This document shows positions 25,822 to 37,000 of a DNA stretch of 64,000 bases, piece after piece. A program made the translations under genes and the position numbers. A model generated the notes under the pieces. The model worked only from the letters and a program-made list of their open reading frames with translations, ran no database searches and had not been told where the DNA came from. The first letter of the stretch is position 1. The number at the start of each line of letters is the position of its first letter. Location of the stretch: NCBI GenBank assembly GCA_018881555.1, contig JACAXG010000002.1, positions 25,507,786 to 25,571,785 of the forward strand, written 5' to 3'. Origin of the DNA: Amblyornis subalaris (lineage: Eukaryota; Chordata; Aves; Passeriformes; Ptilonorhynchidae).

Positions 25822-28800
25822 GAAAAATCTCGCAGAAGAAGGGATAGAATTTACACACTTCTTCCTTTAAACTGGAAGATGTGATTATCTTTGAGTGGCT
25901 AAAAAATCCAGCTATTTGGGGACATCTTGGTGTCAGTGACATCAGCAAGGGATTGCCGATGACTTCAGCATATCAACAAGTTGCAGTCCCACCAAGTTCA
26001 TCATGTGCTATCCAAGTCTGCAAGGACAAGGCCCTTCCACCAACCCAGACTTGTCCCAGTGCTGGGAAAGTTGTGCAAAGACTCTGTAAAATCCAGGGGA
26101 AAGGGAAGGTCACTATGGATGGTTGCAATATTTTCTCCTGCCTTCAGCTCCCAGCCNTTGCCCCTATAAAAGTGTCATTCACCACTAGAATTTCATGCTT
26201 ATTTAATATCTGTTAGTCACTGTTAAACTGCCAACAGCTAGCTAAATTCACACTAATGTTCTTTTAAATATGCAGCAGTCCTATCATTTACAATCATTAT
26301 GGAATTAAACTGTAGAATTAAACTCTCAGGTCAAATACCTTGACATATATCTAAAACAGCATTAATTAGCATGTCCAAGGATTTTTTGGAAGCCCTTGAA
26401 GAGAGCAATTACACCAATTGGTGAATATCCTTTGAAGGGTGGATTGCACGCAGCTTAGCAAGTTAGAACTTCTGACTATTAATTTATTTTGAACTAATTC
26501 TGACCCTGCTTCTGTCTGCTAACTGCAAGCCAACTTTCAAAGGCCAAATATACTGGTGTACAAAGTAAGCCAAGTTTTCAGGAGAATGCAGAGCAGCAAG
26601 CCAGCTCTCAAAGGNATGGTCCTGGTTCAGTATCCAAGATTAATAGAAAAACAAAAGAATCACAAAATAGNTGTTATTGTGACCTGTTACGTAGAAAAAT
26701 CATTTTATAGCAATATGTTTTGTATATGGAAAAATCCGGAGTCCATGTTAGGAAACAGCACAGCCATTGTAAGAACTTCTTGTCACACCAGTAACAGAGA
26801 GGATTTGTTTCAAGCTAAGCAGTTTCCAAGCAAGCAGCAAATAGGATAACATACCCATTTGCAACTGTGGCATTGCAAGGGAATCATGAGCAGACCTTTA
26901 AACAATAGACAGACTATAGGACTTGAAAAGGTTTTCTGACTTGACTCCAAGGAAGGACCAGTTATGCCTAAACTATTCCAGGCATGCTTATGGAATCTTG
27001 TCTTTAAGATCTCAAATGATGGAGATTCCTCAGTTTCATCAGGTAACATAATTTTGTGCGTAGCTGACTGCACATTAAAAATCATTCCTAAGATCTACCC
27101 CAATCTCCTTTATTACTGTTTGGTATGCATGCATCACATTCTTCTGGAAGGCAAAATGCATTACACTTTAGCATTTTCATTTGGGCTGCCTTTCTCCTTA
27201 TCATGAATGTGTCCGGTCAGGTCCATCTTCGCTTCTAATGGCTCCGGAATGGTGAGATTAAAGCTGGAATATGCTCTATTATTTGCAGCATTTTGTGTAG
27301 CCAAATTCTAATTGTAGGACTCGCTTTTGTAAGTACTGTGATACACTTCCTATCACCATTGTTTTAAAAACACTGGCCCTTTCAGAAGCATAAGTAGGAG
27401 GGGGTTGGAAAAGGAAATGTCCAACATTTAAATCAATTGCAGTAACTGGGTGCCAAGACATTGGGCAATGAACTTTGCATATCAGACAACCACATGGATC
27501 TCTCTCAATCTGAATTGACAGGTCAATAATACTCAAAAAAAGCAATTTTAACGGTAAAATTAAAAAATTCGATTAGAACAATTCTGCATATCATTATTCT
27601 CCTGGTACTACACAAAATCCAGCTACAAATCAAAAACAGCAGAATGAGGAAAAATCTAGGATCTATAAAGAGTTATTTTTCAATGTGGTGAGATTAACAG
27701 TGTTCTCCAAAATTCTCTCAAATCAGTGGATTTGATGTTTCCCTGAGATAATTGCAAAGTAGTAACAGAGGAAAGGCACAGCAAGTTGTAGTTTGTTCTT
27801 AGCACGCAATAAATGCACCAACTATTTTAACAACCAGAAAGAAGGTTCAGGTGAATTTTGTCCTCAGTAAAAGTATCTGTTCAATGTGCCTCAGAGACAG
27901 AAAACTCAAATTGTTAGTGCTATGAAAAAGAGATTGGACAACTATGTGGAGAATAAAAATGTAAGAGGTAATGTTGAAAAAAATCCAAAGGAGGCATTAA
28001 ACCCTGTACTTTAGTATGTAGATGGCTTTAAATATTGGTGATAAGGAATAAACCTGATGAGGGGGAACACAAAACTGTCTGCCTGTGTAAGGCAAGGTTT
28101 TGTCACCAAGTGTCTAGTGGTGACTGTGTTTTTCAAGGTAGCATATTGAAAAGGATGACCCACGTAGTGGTCCGATATGAGAACTACCATGTTCCTCAAA
28201 GGAAGAGATATTGGAATAATTCTAAAATCAACCTCAAGGTAACATCTTTTCCCTTTTCACCATCGTATCTGGCACAAAAATATTTATGAGCGCTGGTCAC
28301 TGCTAACCTCATTCACTAACTTATTATTTTTACCAGTTGAGCTGCAACACTTCAGCACTACACTTCTGCCTTTAGCTTTTTGATTAGAGTATCCAGCTCC
28401 CACTACACTTGTGTGCTCCCCAACCATGGGAAGATTTTCCTAGCTGTGTATCTGACCTCATGAGGCTCTGTGTGCAGAATCCCATAGAAGAAAAGCAGTA
28501 CCCCTGCCTCTAGCACTTTTAATGTAAGCCCCTGCACTGTCCTGCAGTTACAGCAACCACGATTTCTCTGAATCCTTGAGTTTTGTCTAGCTTATACGGT
28601 CTAAAATATTGTTGGTTCTCTCAGTGAACTCTGAGTTTCATTTAATATTCCAGAAAATGGTTTGGAGAAGTCAGCTCTTGTCTCTGCTACATGACCAAGT
28701 CAGGAGCCACATGTAGCCTGCACACTTCCTCTGTGGGGATCAATCTTATTAATGAATTCATGGTTGGGTGTCTAACAGGAAAGTAGTTGAATCTCAGTTG

Positions 28801-31800
28801 AAGAGATTTTTTTGCATTAAATAATTAATTATTCTTCATTAAGTAACACTGAGATACTAAGATACTCAGTTGATTTTTCAAGCCTTATGAATGCCTTTGA
28901 CAGGCAGCAAGTCCCTGTGAGTTACCGCATCCTGCAGGACAGGGCAGAGCCTTTTTGAAAGATTACAGGAGAATCCTGGTATTGGTTAACAAAGTCATCC
29001 TCTCCTGTGTATGACAGGTATAATCAAGGGGAAGTGTGTCATGAAATACTTGAAAGAAAAAGAGTAGGTGGATTTTAAAGCACAAATAAATCTCTACCTT
29101 TGCAGTCTCTCAGCAGATCACAGCAGGCAGATAAAGGGTTTGTGTCACTTCTGGTGGGCTGCTTGCAACAGGATTGAAAACTTACTATCCTAACATTAGT
29201 CCCGAACTAAGGCTTATTAGCCAGACCAAAAGCAGCTGTGTTGCCATGACCCACAGCTTTTAAGGAAACAAACCAATTAGTACAGTTATAAATAACTGCT
29301 TTTGAAGAGCATAAGTCATACATTTCTGTTTTTCTTTTGTGTTCTTTATAAACAAACTATCCCTTAAAATAATTGCATTAAGAGCAAAGACATATGAGAT
29401 ATATGACTGTGACAAGTAATGGCCTTTTGCAAAAATATGGGAGTTTGGGATTTTTACACTCCTAGTATAATAAAGAAGACCATAGGAGTTCTTTGAAGGA
29501 GTGTAGTGACATCTGAGAGAAGGGCATCAATTACCATTGACATTTGAATCTCTCAGTCAATATTGTGTAGACCTAATTCACAGTAATGGCTACACTGTCT
29601 TCTTCTAATTCTGCCAGGAGCAGAGAGAAGCTTGGAAAGCAGGGAAGCTCAGCCCCTGGCCCTCTGAAGCCGGGGCCTGCGCCTCNGGCACAGCAGGAAT
29701 GGCAGCAAGCAGGGGCAGGGAGTGATGTGGAAGTGATCAGAAGGAAAAAAGGCAGTGCCACCAGTCTGGTCAAGAGGTCAGATCCTTGCTGTCTCTCCCA
29801 ACTGCTCTCACTCACTGAAACTTTTCTTGTACTTTTCTTGTGTTGTTTAGTCAAACCTGCTATGTCAGCTAAATGAAGGCTATTATGCTTTCTGTCACGC
29901 TACTCTTCTTTATCTGAAGCTCCCACCAAAATCATCGTGTTATTCTGGAGCAAGTAAGAGGTCTAATAAAGAGAATAAATATCTGAAAGCAGTAATATAT
30001 CATATCTGAACAGACACTTTCAGCAAAGGAATGCAGATTCAAAACTTAAATGAAGTAGAAAGCAGAACTGTGACCTCTTCTCTTGCCTCCTGAGCCACAA
30101 CATGGGTGTCATAGAGGTGGAATGGTGGTNCAAGAGACCAGAGCAAGCCCTTTTCCACCAGCAATAAAAGCAAGGATACTGAAAGGGTTATTGAAACTGG
30201 AACCAAAGAGNTCCAAACATGTGCCCCAGCATTACAGAGAAGGGAACTGAGTAATACCTGGTTTCTAGATGGTGGAAAATTTTCTGTTGGTTCTTTGGGC
30301 TTGTTGACTGAGGGAATGAGAGACTCCTGAGCAGGTACTAAAAGACTGCCAGAGTACTTTTCAACATGATCTTGTAACAATACTATGGGTCTCACCTTAC
30401 ATGAGATGAAACTGCTGATGTGGAAGAGCCCCAGCCGTAATCCAAGCAGGGAATATTGATCACTTTTTTCTTTCTTCACTGGCCAACAGCTATGGATGAC
30501 AGCATGGTGTGAGGCAGGGGTGCTTTTGTGGGTCCCAAAAGGTGACGAATCCAAAGTGCAACGTAAAATGTGTAACATTCCTGATGCTTGAAAGCCACCA
30601 GGGCAGAGATGTTAATTTTAAAAATCTGTCACAGATGTTACAGATTGCTAAACTAGGGACTTGGCTATGAAGTCTATTTTTCAGTTCATGGAAATAATTT
30701 AGTTATCTAGTCTATCACTAACCAGCCTACTGCTCCTCTCCTCTAGAAAAATGCATAACAGGGGTGTAGCCTTGAACACGGGGAGACCAAGCTGAAAATT
30801 ATAACCATTTTCGGCTCTGACAGAGACTTCTGGTCTGAATTTGAACAGAGCTTTTGAATGTGTGTCAGAATGACAGGATAGTAAATGTCTCTGCCCTCCA
30901 ACCCAAGACTGGTCATGAGATCAGTGACAAAAACTTTTGGTCCCAACACACTTTGCTCAAGCATGGGTTTCCCCCAGCAGCACATTTCCATTTCAAGGCA
31001 GCTGCTAAACCCCTTGCAAACACGTCTGGCAGCCCCGGGAGAACTCAGCCAGGCTGAAGCCCTCTCTGCAAGGCCAGAGATGCCTTCTGCTGCTGTCAAA
31101 CNGATCACCCCCCCATGGCCTTTGATGTGGGAGGTGACAGGTTCTATGGCAGCCCAGAAACATCCCAGCAGCAGCACTATGGGCTGCTTTGCTTGGATTG
31201 TGTAATCTGTCCCTCCTATGCTCTTCCCTAGACTCTCACATGGAAGCAGCGATGACAGTAGGGACAGTGACAGATCCTGCTTGGCTCTCTGTTGGTCTGG
31301 GAGCAGACAAAGCTTGTCTACTTTTATTACGCCATAGTACGTCATGGAACACAGATGTGGAGTAACGGCTGGAGACCTTCATCCTGCAACTCTAATGGCT
31401 ATTGCCTTGCATAAGAGAGCTCTGTTATTGCCTTTGCCTTCAGTATAGATAGTCCCAACAGCAGGGGAGCACCCTCCTGTGCTGGCATGCTGTGGGTGTT
31501 TAACTCGCCCTGGCGTTCTTGCTGTGAGCAAGAGAGATGGTGTAGCAGAGAGATTTTGGTTTATAGGAGAAGAGGTTTTCTGATTCAGTGTCTTTGCCTT
31601 TGTCTGTTGTTATCACACAGTGATTGAGTTACAGCAGTGCAAAGGAGGCTGTGGGAACATCTCCATCCTCTGGACACAGAAACAGAGAGGCCCCTCTGAC
31701 CAGAGCTACAGAAGTGATATAGGTCAGCAAAGGAACCCTCCACCTTTACAAGCCCAGATGGGTTCTGCAGCAGCTGTTATACATGACATGCCATTAGTCC

Positions 31801-31979
31801 CAGTCTTCTTGCCTTCATGACACTACCCCACCAGACCATAGTTTTGTCTTTTTCTCCTAATCTAGCTTCCAACATATAAATTCTGTATGTGGCATGGCTT
31901 AAAGTGCCCCTCAGTTTAATAGTGCCTATGTTAAATTATATTAAAGCAGCCTGACTTTCAAGGAGGAGATTTTATGAAG

Positions 31980-32440
31980 GCATGTCACCAGTGGTGTACC
32001 TCAAGGTTCAATACTGGGCCCAGTACTGTTTAATTTATTCATCAGTGATTTGGATGAAGGGGCAGATGCCTCCTCAGCAAGTTTGCTGAGGACACAAAGC
32101 TGGAATGGCCAATCTCCCTGAGGGCCGTGCAGCCCTTCAGAAGGACCTCAAGGTCAGAGACATGGACAGCGAGGAACTGCTTGAAATTCAACAAAGGTAA
32201 ATGTGGGATCCTGTGCCTCAGGACAAACAATCCTGGGCACCAGTACAGGCTGGGGGCTGACCTGCTGGAAAACAGCTCTGCAGAGAAGGACCTGGGGGTT
32301 TTGGTGGACAACAANCTGTCCATGAGCCAGCAGAGTGCCCTTGTGGTCAAGAAGGCCAATGGTACACTGGAGTGCACTAGAAAGAGAATTTCCAGCAGGT
32401 CAAGGAAGGTGATCCTGCCCCTCTACTCAGCCCTGGAACA
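31980..32440 (+). pseudogene. CR1 reverse transcriptase remnant (broken)
   Basis: This is the C-terminal part of a CR1 ORF2 polymerase, the enzyme that copies CR1 RNA into DNA at the target site. It retains traces of the SGVPQG region. The catalytic FADD box reads F-A-E-D at 32082-32093, so the first metal-binding aspartate has become glutamate. At least one frameshift separates this box from the following open frame (from about 32127). That frame carries the CR1 segments LKFNKGKC, LGVLVDN, LSMSQQ and KKANGTLE. Past about 32440 the frame runs into deleted and formerly untranslated sequence, so its last 30 residues or so are an artefact of the deletion. It cannot be functional. Confidence 0.92.
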
Positions 32441-32607
32441 GGTTTCCCAGAGAGGTTGTGGAGTCTCCCTCACTGGAGATATTAAAAAACCGTCTGGACA
32501 CAATCCTGTGCCATGTGCTCCAGGCTGATTCTGCTTGAGTCGGGAGGTTGGACCAGATGACCCACTGTGGTCCCTTCCAGCCTGACCCATTCTGAGAGTC
32601 TGTGATT
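31980..32607 (+). mobile_element. CR1 LINE with internal deletion
   Basis: The element begins inside the reverse transcriptase at the CACCAGTGGTGTACC segment, which encodes the SGVPQG-type motif, and runs to the 3' tail (ATTCTGAG-AGTCTGTG-ATT) ending near 32607. Compared with the copy at 55733-56985, about 360 bases are missing after CTCTACTCAGCCCTGG. At about 32438 the sequence jumps straight to AACAGGTTTCCCAGAGAGG, which belongs to the 3' untranslated part. The two sides of the junction share CTGG, so the deletion has about 4 bases of microhomology. The rest is frameshifted and clearly dead. The 5' truncation is normal for CR1; the internal deletion is not. Confidence 0.95.
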
Positions 32608-32946
32608 TGCAGACTAAATACATTAATTGCTTTTACATTTTTACTCACTATATCAGGAGAGAGTAAAAGCCAGAGTGAAGGCTAGCCTGGAAAAAGAGTG
32701 TATTGCAAACTCATAAGACTGCTTCAGCAGAGTGTAACCACTCTAAATTCCATTATGGTCACAACACCAGAGGCATGCCTTCTGGATTCTCTAATGGTCA
32801 TGTAGCCGAAACAGAGTATGAGCCTGAGGGCTGTAGGTTCAGCGGCACAATGTCCACCAATGCTGAAAGAAGAGAAAGACTGTGTCTGATCCAGCCTTGG
32901 TGGTGCCTTGTGCTGGGTAAGCAGTGCCTGGTCAATTTATAGGGGT

Positions 32947-32979
32947 AGACTGCAAGAATACTGCAAGAATTTGCAGTCT
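32947..32979. repeat. 9-bp hairpin enclosing an 11-bp tandem duplication
   Basis: AGACTGCAA (32947-32955) is the exact reverse complement of TTGCAGTCT (32971-32979). The left arm overlaps a perfect tandem duplication of ACTGCAAGAAT (32949-32959 and 32960-32970). A duplication arising beside a hairpin fits replication slippage. No function is implied. Confidence 0.85.
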
Positions 32980-33033
32980 GGTATTTCTACAATTAAAATA
33001 TTATTAATTCACTGGTTTTACATGGTGGTTCTA

Positions 33034-33110
33034 TAAAAAAAAAATACCAAACCAAACATCAAACTAACAAAAATAAACAGTACTATAAAAACACAAACAA
33101 CTTAGAAACA
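33034..33110. repeat. A/AAAC-rich low-complexity tract
   Basis: The plus strand is dominated by A runs and AAAC/AACAA words, starting with a run of about ten adenines. It is simple sequence with no gene. Confidence 0.75.
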
Positions 33111-33461
33111 AACTGTTATTTTTTTTCAGTTTTCCTGTGATGAAAGGCCTGTTGATCTGGAACCTGGCATCCTTTGCCTCTTAGGAGCACTTAACCCTCT
33201 CACTTAGCCAGTCTGTGTTCCTCCTACTTCTTCAGTGTATGTGCTCTCCATTGGCTTTGTCATGGCATCTTCACTATCTGTATCATGTCAGCCTAGCCTG
33301 AGACTTCCAATTGCAGCACTATGGCCTTACAAACTATAGAAAAGACCTTTCTCTCAGCCTATAACTTCCTTCCCCATGGCTAGGATTGCTTTTTTAAGAT
33401 TGTCTTAGGAAGACAAGAAAATAAAAGGAAAAAAACAGAGAGGACAGAAGACACGAGGAGA

Positions 33462-33500
33462 GGGGAGGGGAGGGAAAGGGAGGGGAGGGAAGGGGAGGGG
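33462..33500 (+). other. Tandem G-quadruplex-prone edge of the repeat
   Basis: Eight consecutive guanine runs of 3 or 4 are separated by loops of 1 to 3 bases, enough for two adjacent quadruplexes. The motif lies right beside the pure AGAGG repeat and the gap. Confidence 0.8.
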
Positions 33501-33532
33501 AGAGGAGAGGAGAGGAGAGGAGAGGAGAGGAG

Positions 33533-33622
33533 NNNNNNNNNNNNNNNNNNNNNNNNNNNNNNNNNNNNNNNNNNNNNNNNNNNNNNNNNNNNNNNNNNNN
33601 NNNNNNNNNNNNNNNNNNNNNN
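33533..33622. other. Assembly gap (90 N)
   Basis: Ninety consecutive Ns lie inside the AGAGG repeat. The repeat register to the left (unit starts at 33501, 33506 and so on) and to the right (33622, 33627 and so on) differs by one base across the gap. A perfect 5-base repeat would therefore not fill exactly 90 bases, so the gap length is an estimate or the hidden part has an interruption. Confidence 0.97.
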
Positions 33623-33690
33623 GAGGAGAGGAGAGGAGAGGAGAGGAGAGGAGAGGAGAGGAGAGGAGAGGAGAGGAGAGGAAAAGGAAA

Positions 33691-34037
33691 ACAAGTCCTT
33701 TAAGTACACCCCATGAAACATAACTTCTGAGATCTGCTTATCTGTACACGTTACCAAGGGAAATTTCTCAAAATGAACTTTGATGTAATGAAAAGAGGAA
33801 AAAAAGAAAAGAGGAAAAGGAACAGAAAAAAACCTGTGGCATAATCCCCATGAGAAGACTATGTCCAAGAGTGACATTCTTGAGGCTAATCTTCCCATAT
33901 GTCCCCTCTAACAAGCACGGTAAGAAATAATTGCAACCATTCCTGCTCAAGTTGCATATGCTGGCAAAAATTATTTCACCAAAAGAGCATTCTTTTGTAC
34001 AACTCCCTGAGCGCCTGCACGAGGCTTCAAGGTTNTT

Positions 34038-34068
<31 letters not shown>

Positions 34069-37000
34069 GTCTCACTCCAACATTCCTGTTCTCAAGAGTG
34101 TGGCATTCAAGTACGGAGCGGGTTGCGCTTTTGGGCATAGTGAGTAAAGGTGACTCTCACTGTTACTGTAAATTAACCTGTCAACACTAGCCTGAGAGCC
34201 GTGGCCAATAAAAATAATGGGCATGCGAGTGAAGAGCTGTTGACATAGCATTTCAGAAAGACAAGTTCAGCACTTGGGGCTGCAAGGGCACCAAACGTTT
34301 TTGTTTTGGTTTTTTTGTTGGTTTTTTTTTCTGAGTTTGCTTGGAAAATACAGAAAAGTGGGGAGCATTCAGCATCATTTCTAGACTGCTAGTGCACAGT
34401 GATAGTGTGGATATCCAGAGAATTTTCAGCCCTGGAAGCCACCTGATAGTATACTTAGCTTGAATATCTATATTGCATAAGAAAATAGGTAGCAAGGGGT
34501 TAAATGTGTTACTAAATTGTTTTCAGTCATGATGCTCCTTAAAGTGGGCTGATAATTGAAAATTGAGCCCTCAGTGTTCTCAACCATTGCAAAATCATCA
34601 TATATATTCATGTTCTCTCCTTTGGGAGAGGCACTCGTATCTTCGTATGGAAAGGACTGACATCTTCCTTTTCTCTTAAAACTCCCCTTTGCTACAGGAT
34701 CAGAAGTACAGGTAGACCTGAAAGTGGCAGAGCATAAGCACTTCTTTGTTCAGGGTGGTTTTTGAGTAGCCATTGGTCTTCAAAGCTGTTTGTATTCCAG
34801 CAAGTTGAGTTGCAACTACTATGAAGTGATTTTATAAGCATTGTTTCCAGTACTCAGGAACGACTCATGCTGTGCTCCTCACCATTTTCAATTACACCAG
34901 TACATGCAGAGCTTGTCCCGCCAGCCCGATCAGGGCAGTCCCTTAACCAACGGGAGCAAGTACAAAGGAGCCTGTAAGCAAGCTGTGTGGTGGAGTGTGG
35001 GAGGGAGAGGAATAATCCCCTCTGCCCTGGTGGCTGGGACAGAAATTGCCTGTGGAGTGACTTGTCATTCAGTCATTCTTGCTGTTCTGCTGTTCTTTTG
35101 AGCCTTCCTGAGACATGGCTGCAGGTCAGAGCACTCATGCCCAGGTGCTTTAAACTTAGTCCCTGCCTCATCTGGAGGCTAAGTGAAGCTCTGGGTGAGA
35201 CAAAAAATCTAACATGAATGGAATGAAACCACCCAGCATCTGTGCTATTGTGTGTCATAGCTGTGGGTCCCCAGGCCAGGAGTGCCTCTTTCCCTATGTT
35301 CATGCAGTGCCTGCCACGGGGACACCGATGTCACTGAGGGCTCTATGGGAGTCCAAAAAAATAACCAGATGGATGCCCACATATGACTCACACTTTTTAT
35401 CTTTTAACAATAACTGCTACCAAGCTCTGCTTTATCACTCTGTACTGTCATCTTCTCTGGACAACTGCTTGCTATGGGACAGTGCTCTCCTGGTTCTTTT
35501 TCTTGCCTTTCATTTCCTCCACCAGAGTTTGGCAGACTCACCATCACAGGCAGAAGTACAGCTTTTTCTGTAGGCCAGAAACATCCTGCATAAGTCATTA
35601 AGGTTTTACAAGTGTTTGACTGCAAAAGAGTTGCCCAGCACTCACGCAGAGCTCTACACCGGTGAGGTGCCATCTGTTGCAGACAGAAAAGCAATAACAT
35701 GATTTTCATCTCAAAGAACCTGCTAGCTCAGTCGTCATACAATGCTAGCCCTTTCCTCTGCTAACTTGTAGTACAGCTTTGTTAGAAATTATTTTAAATT
35801 CAATGTTGGATTCGAAGCTATTTTAATTGACTTTGTTTTCAGAACCATTATTTGATTTTTAAGGACTTTAACATAAAGAAATTTGGAAATTGAAGGCTGG
35901 GTTTACCAAATTACTTTAAAAATATTGAGAACGTGTTTTTCCCTGAGCCTATATCCTTAATCAGGAAAGTTCACTCATTGCAGTATTTACCAAGGAGACA
36001 AAAATTCAACACTTCTCCTTGTAACTCTACTGCAGAGAGCAACATACTTGAATTTGGGCACTTTACCTCTTAGGAGCTTGTCTCAGCACTCAGAAAAGTT
36101 GATCTGGAGTGCAGCTCACCCAGTATTTCCAACTGAAGCTTCATCTCAAATTATAGAAAGGAATTAATTACCCACTCAGACAAGTGCTGTAAACACCAAT
36201 ATATAAGATTGTGTTGCAAGGGAGGGATGTACAACCATCTCTCTCTTCTCCGCATTGTGAAAGCCGCTAAGTTGCCCCAAGGATCAAGCCTTCCAAAATT
36301 CAATGTTTCCTTCTGAAAATGTTGAAATGAACCATTTGGGCATTTCCAAGACTTTGTTTGTTAGTTTTTGCTTCAGCCAAAATTAGTTGTCCTGCTTGAC
36401 CCTGTGTCACAAGCCTGAACTTTTTGGGTGAACGCTCGATTTATTGGGGAAAAGAGAACAATTGCAAAGTCCTGGTCTGTGGCACTTCCTTCTAAGCCAG
36501 GTCGAACAGCTGGGGAGCAGAGCCCGTGCTCCGTCCCGCCTGGGCATAGCGGGCAGCCTCTGACCGGCTGCAGGAGGTTAGCTACTTGTGTGGCAACATG
36601 TGGCATTTCTTTTTAATAAAAAAAGAAATCACCAAAGCAAAAACAGATGATAGAGAGTAGCCGTTGCTGAGATACTACAAATAAGTAAACAATCCTTGGG
36701 CTTTGTGCTGTTGTTATTTTTCTTTAATGAGGACTGTGGGTGGGAGGCCCTGGCGCCTCTTCAGTGCACCCAGCCTAGAAAAAGAGCTCTCTCCTACCCT
36801 GATCAACTTGACAAAGCAACAGGAGTGGTACCTCCTGAGCAACTCAGCCCACAGCTGGGGAGTAGTCCTCTGCTTTGAAGGTTTCTTTTGCTGACATCAG
36901 AGTAAAATATGAAAACGTTGTCTCTTCCCCTGGATCAAATTGTGCAGTTCTGCTCCCACAAGAAGCTGCTGTCAGGGACTTGGCAGGCTTCCTAAAGCTC

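Larger units (their letters stand above)
25184..31979. other. Unique DNA with two unexplained minus-strand open frames
   Basis: No known gene is recognised. The notable items are the G-rich motif at 25343-25362, the A18 run at 25804-25821 and a perfect 12-bp palindrome CACCAATTGGTG at 26412-26423. There is also a TAAT-rich patch near 28815-28850. Two ATG-started open frames lie on the minus strand, at 31345-30743 (200 residues) and 30578-30039 (179 residues). Neither resembles a family I know and both include positions with N. They may well be chance, so I do not call them genes. Confidence 0.5.
32608..33453. other. Unique DNA with a small hairpin and an A-rich tract
   Basis: No gene is recognised. 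It holds the hairpin and duplication at 32947-32979 and an A/AAAC-rich low-complexity tract at about 33034-33110. Confidence 0.6.
33454..33690. repeat. (AGAGG)n polypurine microsatellite containing the assembly gap
   Basis: The left edge (33454-33500) is an impure GGGGA/GGGA stretch. It becomes a pure AGAGG repeat from 33501 to 33532, is hidden by Ns, then resumes as pure AGAGG from 33623 to 33681 and decays to A-rich sequence. The strand is purely purine, so triplex or quadruplex structure is likely and would explain why sequencing or assembly failed here. The true length is unknown. The long minus-strand open frame across it is only the repeat read as serine, proline and leucine. Confidence 0.95.

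Noticed and set aside
26412..26423. Perfect 12-bp palindrome CACCAATTGGTG
   Set aside because: Twelve-base palindromes occur by chance at this scale and nothing around it suggests a site.
33380..33898. 172-codon minus-strand frame rich in Leu-Ser-Pro
   Set aside because: It is the AGAGG repeat and 90 Ns translated; the frame continues only because the repeat and the Ns contain no stop.
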